Part shown: positions 62,843 through 64,000 of the stretch, one piece after another
Numbering within the stretch: the first letter of the stretch is position 1
How the letters are laid out: each line of letters begins with the position of its first letter
Assembly (NCBI RefSeq): GCF_048569485.1
Contig: NW_027442056.1
Coordinates: 124,001-188,000 of the forward strand
DNA length: 64,000 nt
Source of the DNA: Anomaloglossus baeobatrachus
Lineage: Eukaryota > Chordata > Amphibia > Anura > Aromobatidae
Direction of reading: 5' to 3'
The notes under the pieces: generated by a model
The model's database searches: none
Seen by the model: the letters and a program-made list of their open reading frames with translations, nothing else
What the model was told of the DNA's origin: nothing
Program-made: the position numbers and the translations under genes

Positions 62843-63962
62843 CTTCTTAACCCAGTTTCCAAAAGCAGAACTCGATTCACCTGATTCATATTAGCCCGAT
62901 TAGCGAATTGAAATGAATTTTTATCTAACACACTTTTTACTTGCTTTATTCATCCAAATAGCAAACTCATCACCACTCAACTTCACCAACTCTGCTATGT
63001 CCCGTGCAGTATCTTGTTGTCAGTCTAATCTAGATCATGTGTAATTGAATGGAATAGATCCCTTTTGGACAAAGTGGAGTCAGATGCTGCAGTGACCACA
63101 GGTGTGAGAGGATCTACAATTGGCATCTGGTGTTATCTCTCTGCTTCCACTCCAAATAAAGTTACCTGTTGTTACCTGAACGTCAAATACTAAGAATGGG
63201 CGGCCTATGAAAGAATTAGTACTTTCATTAAGTATACTAAACCGGCTAATTGGGAATAGACAAACTGTAAAAAGCCCTCTGAGAAAGCCCCTCTCTAACC
63301 TTTGTTAGTAAGCTTTTCTGTAGCCTGCCTGTTGATGTATTTTCGGTTTGAACAGTGCACAACATGAAGAGACGGAACACTGGCGGCTTGTCACAATGCC
63401 CCCCGATGACATCACAATAGCGCTGCTGCCTAGAAAACAAGCTGCGCAGAAGAAGTTGTTCTTTGGGTGGGAGGGTGGGCTAGTGGAAGGAGGGGGCAAT
63501 CTCTTTTTTTCCCGGGTGGTAGGGGGATGACAGGAGAAGGGAAGCGGGTGGTGAGAAAGGTACAGAGGGCAGGGTTTGGGGGCTGGGAAGGAAAGGGAAA
63601 AGATTAGGGTTTGGGGATGATGAAAGGGCTTTCTACGGGTAAGGATGGCAAAGGGTGGCAGTGACGGAAAGTCAGGCAACCTGTCCTGTCCGTCTTTTTG
63701 TATCGTGAATTGGAAAGACTGCAAGGGGGAGGGGAGTTGCTTGCGCCCTAAAGGAGGAGTTATTCAGATTCATTGCAGTGGGCGGCGGCTGCAAAACGCA
63801 CCATTCTTCTTGTTTTTGCTCTGCAAAGCAGCCTTTTCAAGGGTTGGCTTGGGTGACAAAATGTCTTGTGTAGGCGTGGGTTTGTCTCCCTCTCGCTCTC
63901 TCTCCCTAAGATGTGTCCGGCATAGGCCAGGGTGCCACTCGAGGCCCAAACCAATTCTGGTT

Positions 63963-64000
63963 ATCGCTTCTCGGCCTTTTGGCTAAGATCAAGTGTAGTA
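63963..64000 (+). ncRNA. U2 snRNA, copy 47 (cut by window end)
   Basis: Only nt 1-38 are inside the window. The last base is A38, one base beyond the insertion site used by the four elements, so this copy is not interrupted in the elements 1-3 manner at that junction. PSE 63901-63920. Confidence 0.93.

Larger units (their letters stand above)
1..64000 (+). repeat. U2 snRNA tandem array, 1,308-bp unit
   Basis: Head-to-tail array with a constant 1,308-bp period. U2 starts fall at 456 + 1308n for the first 27 copies, then shift by 887, 804, 805 and 843 bp after each of four insertions. Every unit is in the same orientation, and no indel was noticed between units apart from those insertions. Reading by eye, most units are identical; the substitutions I saw are given at the copies concerned. 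Both window edges lie inside the array, so its true length is unknown. Such uniformity is expected from concerted evolution by unequal exchange and gene conversion, as known for vertebrate U2 arrays. An assembly artefact in copy number cannot be excluded. Confidence 0.98.

Overview
The window is almost entirely a head-to-tail tandem array of U2 spliceosomal snRNA genes on the + strand. Each unit is 1,308 bp: a 188-nt U2 gene plus a spacer of about 1,120 bp. I count 47 gene starts: 42 uninterrupted genes, 4 genes split by an insertion, and a last one cut by the window edge after nt 38. Units align in exact 1,308-bp register wherever no insertion intervenes. By eye I found fewer than 20 substituted positions across the array. 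I see no convincing protein-coding gene.

Organism: the U2 sequence is of vertebrate type (GUAGUA branch-point recognition sequence, AUUUUUAG Sm site). It has a TATA-less pol II snRNA promoter with a PSE-like box about 50 bp upstream and a GTTT-N-AAARNNAGA 3' box. I infer a vertebrate, more likely a fish or amphibian than a mammal, because the unit is short (human RNU2 units are about 6 kb) and because U2-targeting retroelements are known from fish. The species cannot be fixed from this window.

Layout: 1-34463 holds 26 uninterrupted U2 genes. From 34464 to 54994 four genes (copies 27, 34, 38, 40) are interrupted by related elements of 887, 804, 805 and 843 bp, with ordinary units between them. 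54995-64000 is again uninterrupted array.

The most interesting content is this insertion family. All four insertions have the same orientation and the same site: after U2 nt 37, inside the GUAGUA that pairs with the intron branch site. They share a common 5' end and end in a short A-rich tail of variable length. Inside they carry a structured 5' region, a 42-bp minisatellite (7, 5, 5 and 6 monomers), two motifs that resemble U2 stem-loop I, and a UUCG-capped hairpin near the 3' end. They have no terminal inverted repeats, no LTRs and no credible reverse transcriptase. They look like a non-autonomous, SINE-like, U2-specific non-LTR retrotransposon, presumably mobilised in trans by a U2-targeting LINE. 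The Keno lineage of the Tx1 clade, known in fish, is the obvious precedent. Each split gene keeps the U2 promoter 5' of the element and the 3' box 3' of it, so element RNA could be made from the host U2 promoter.
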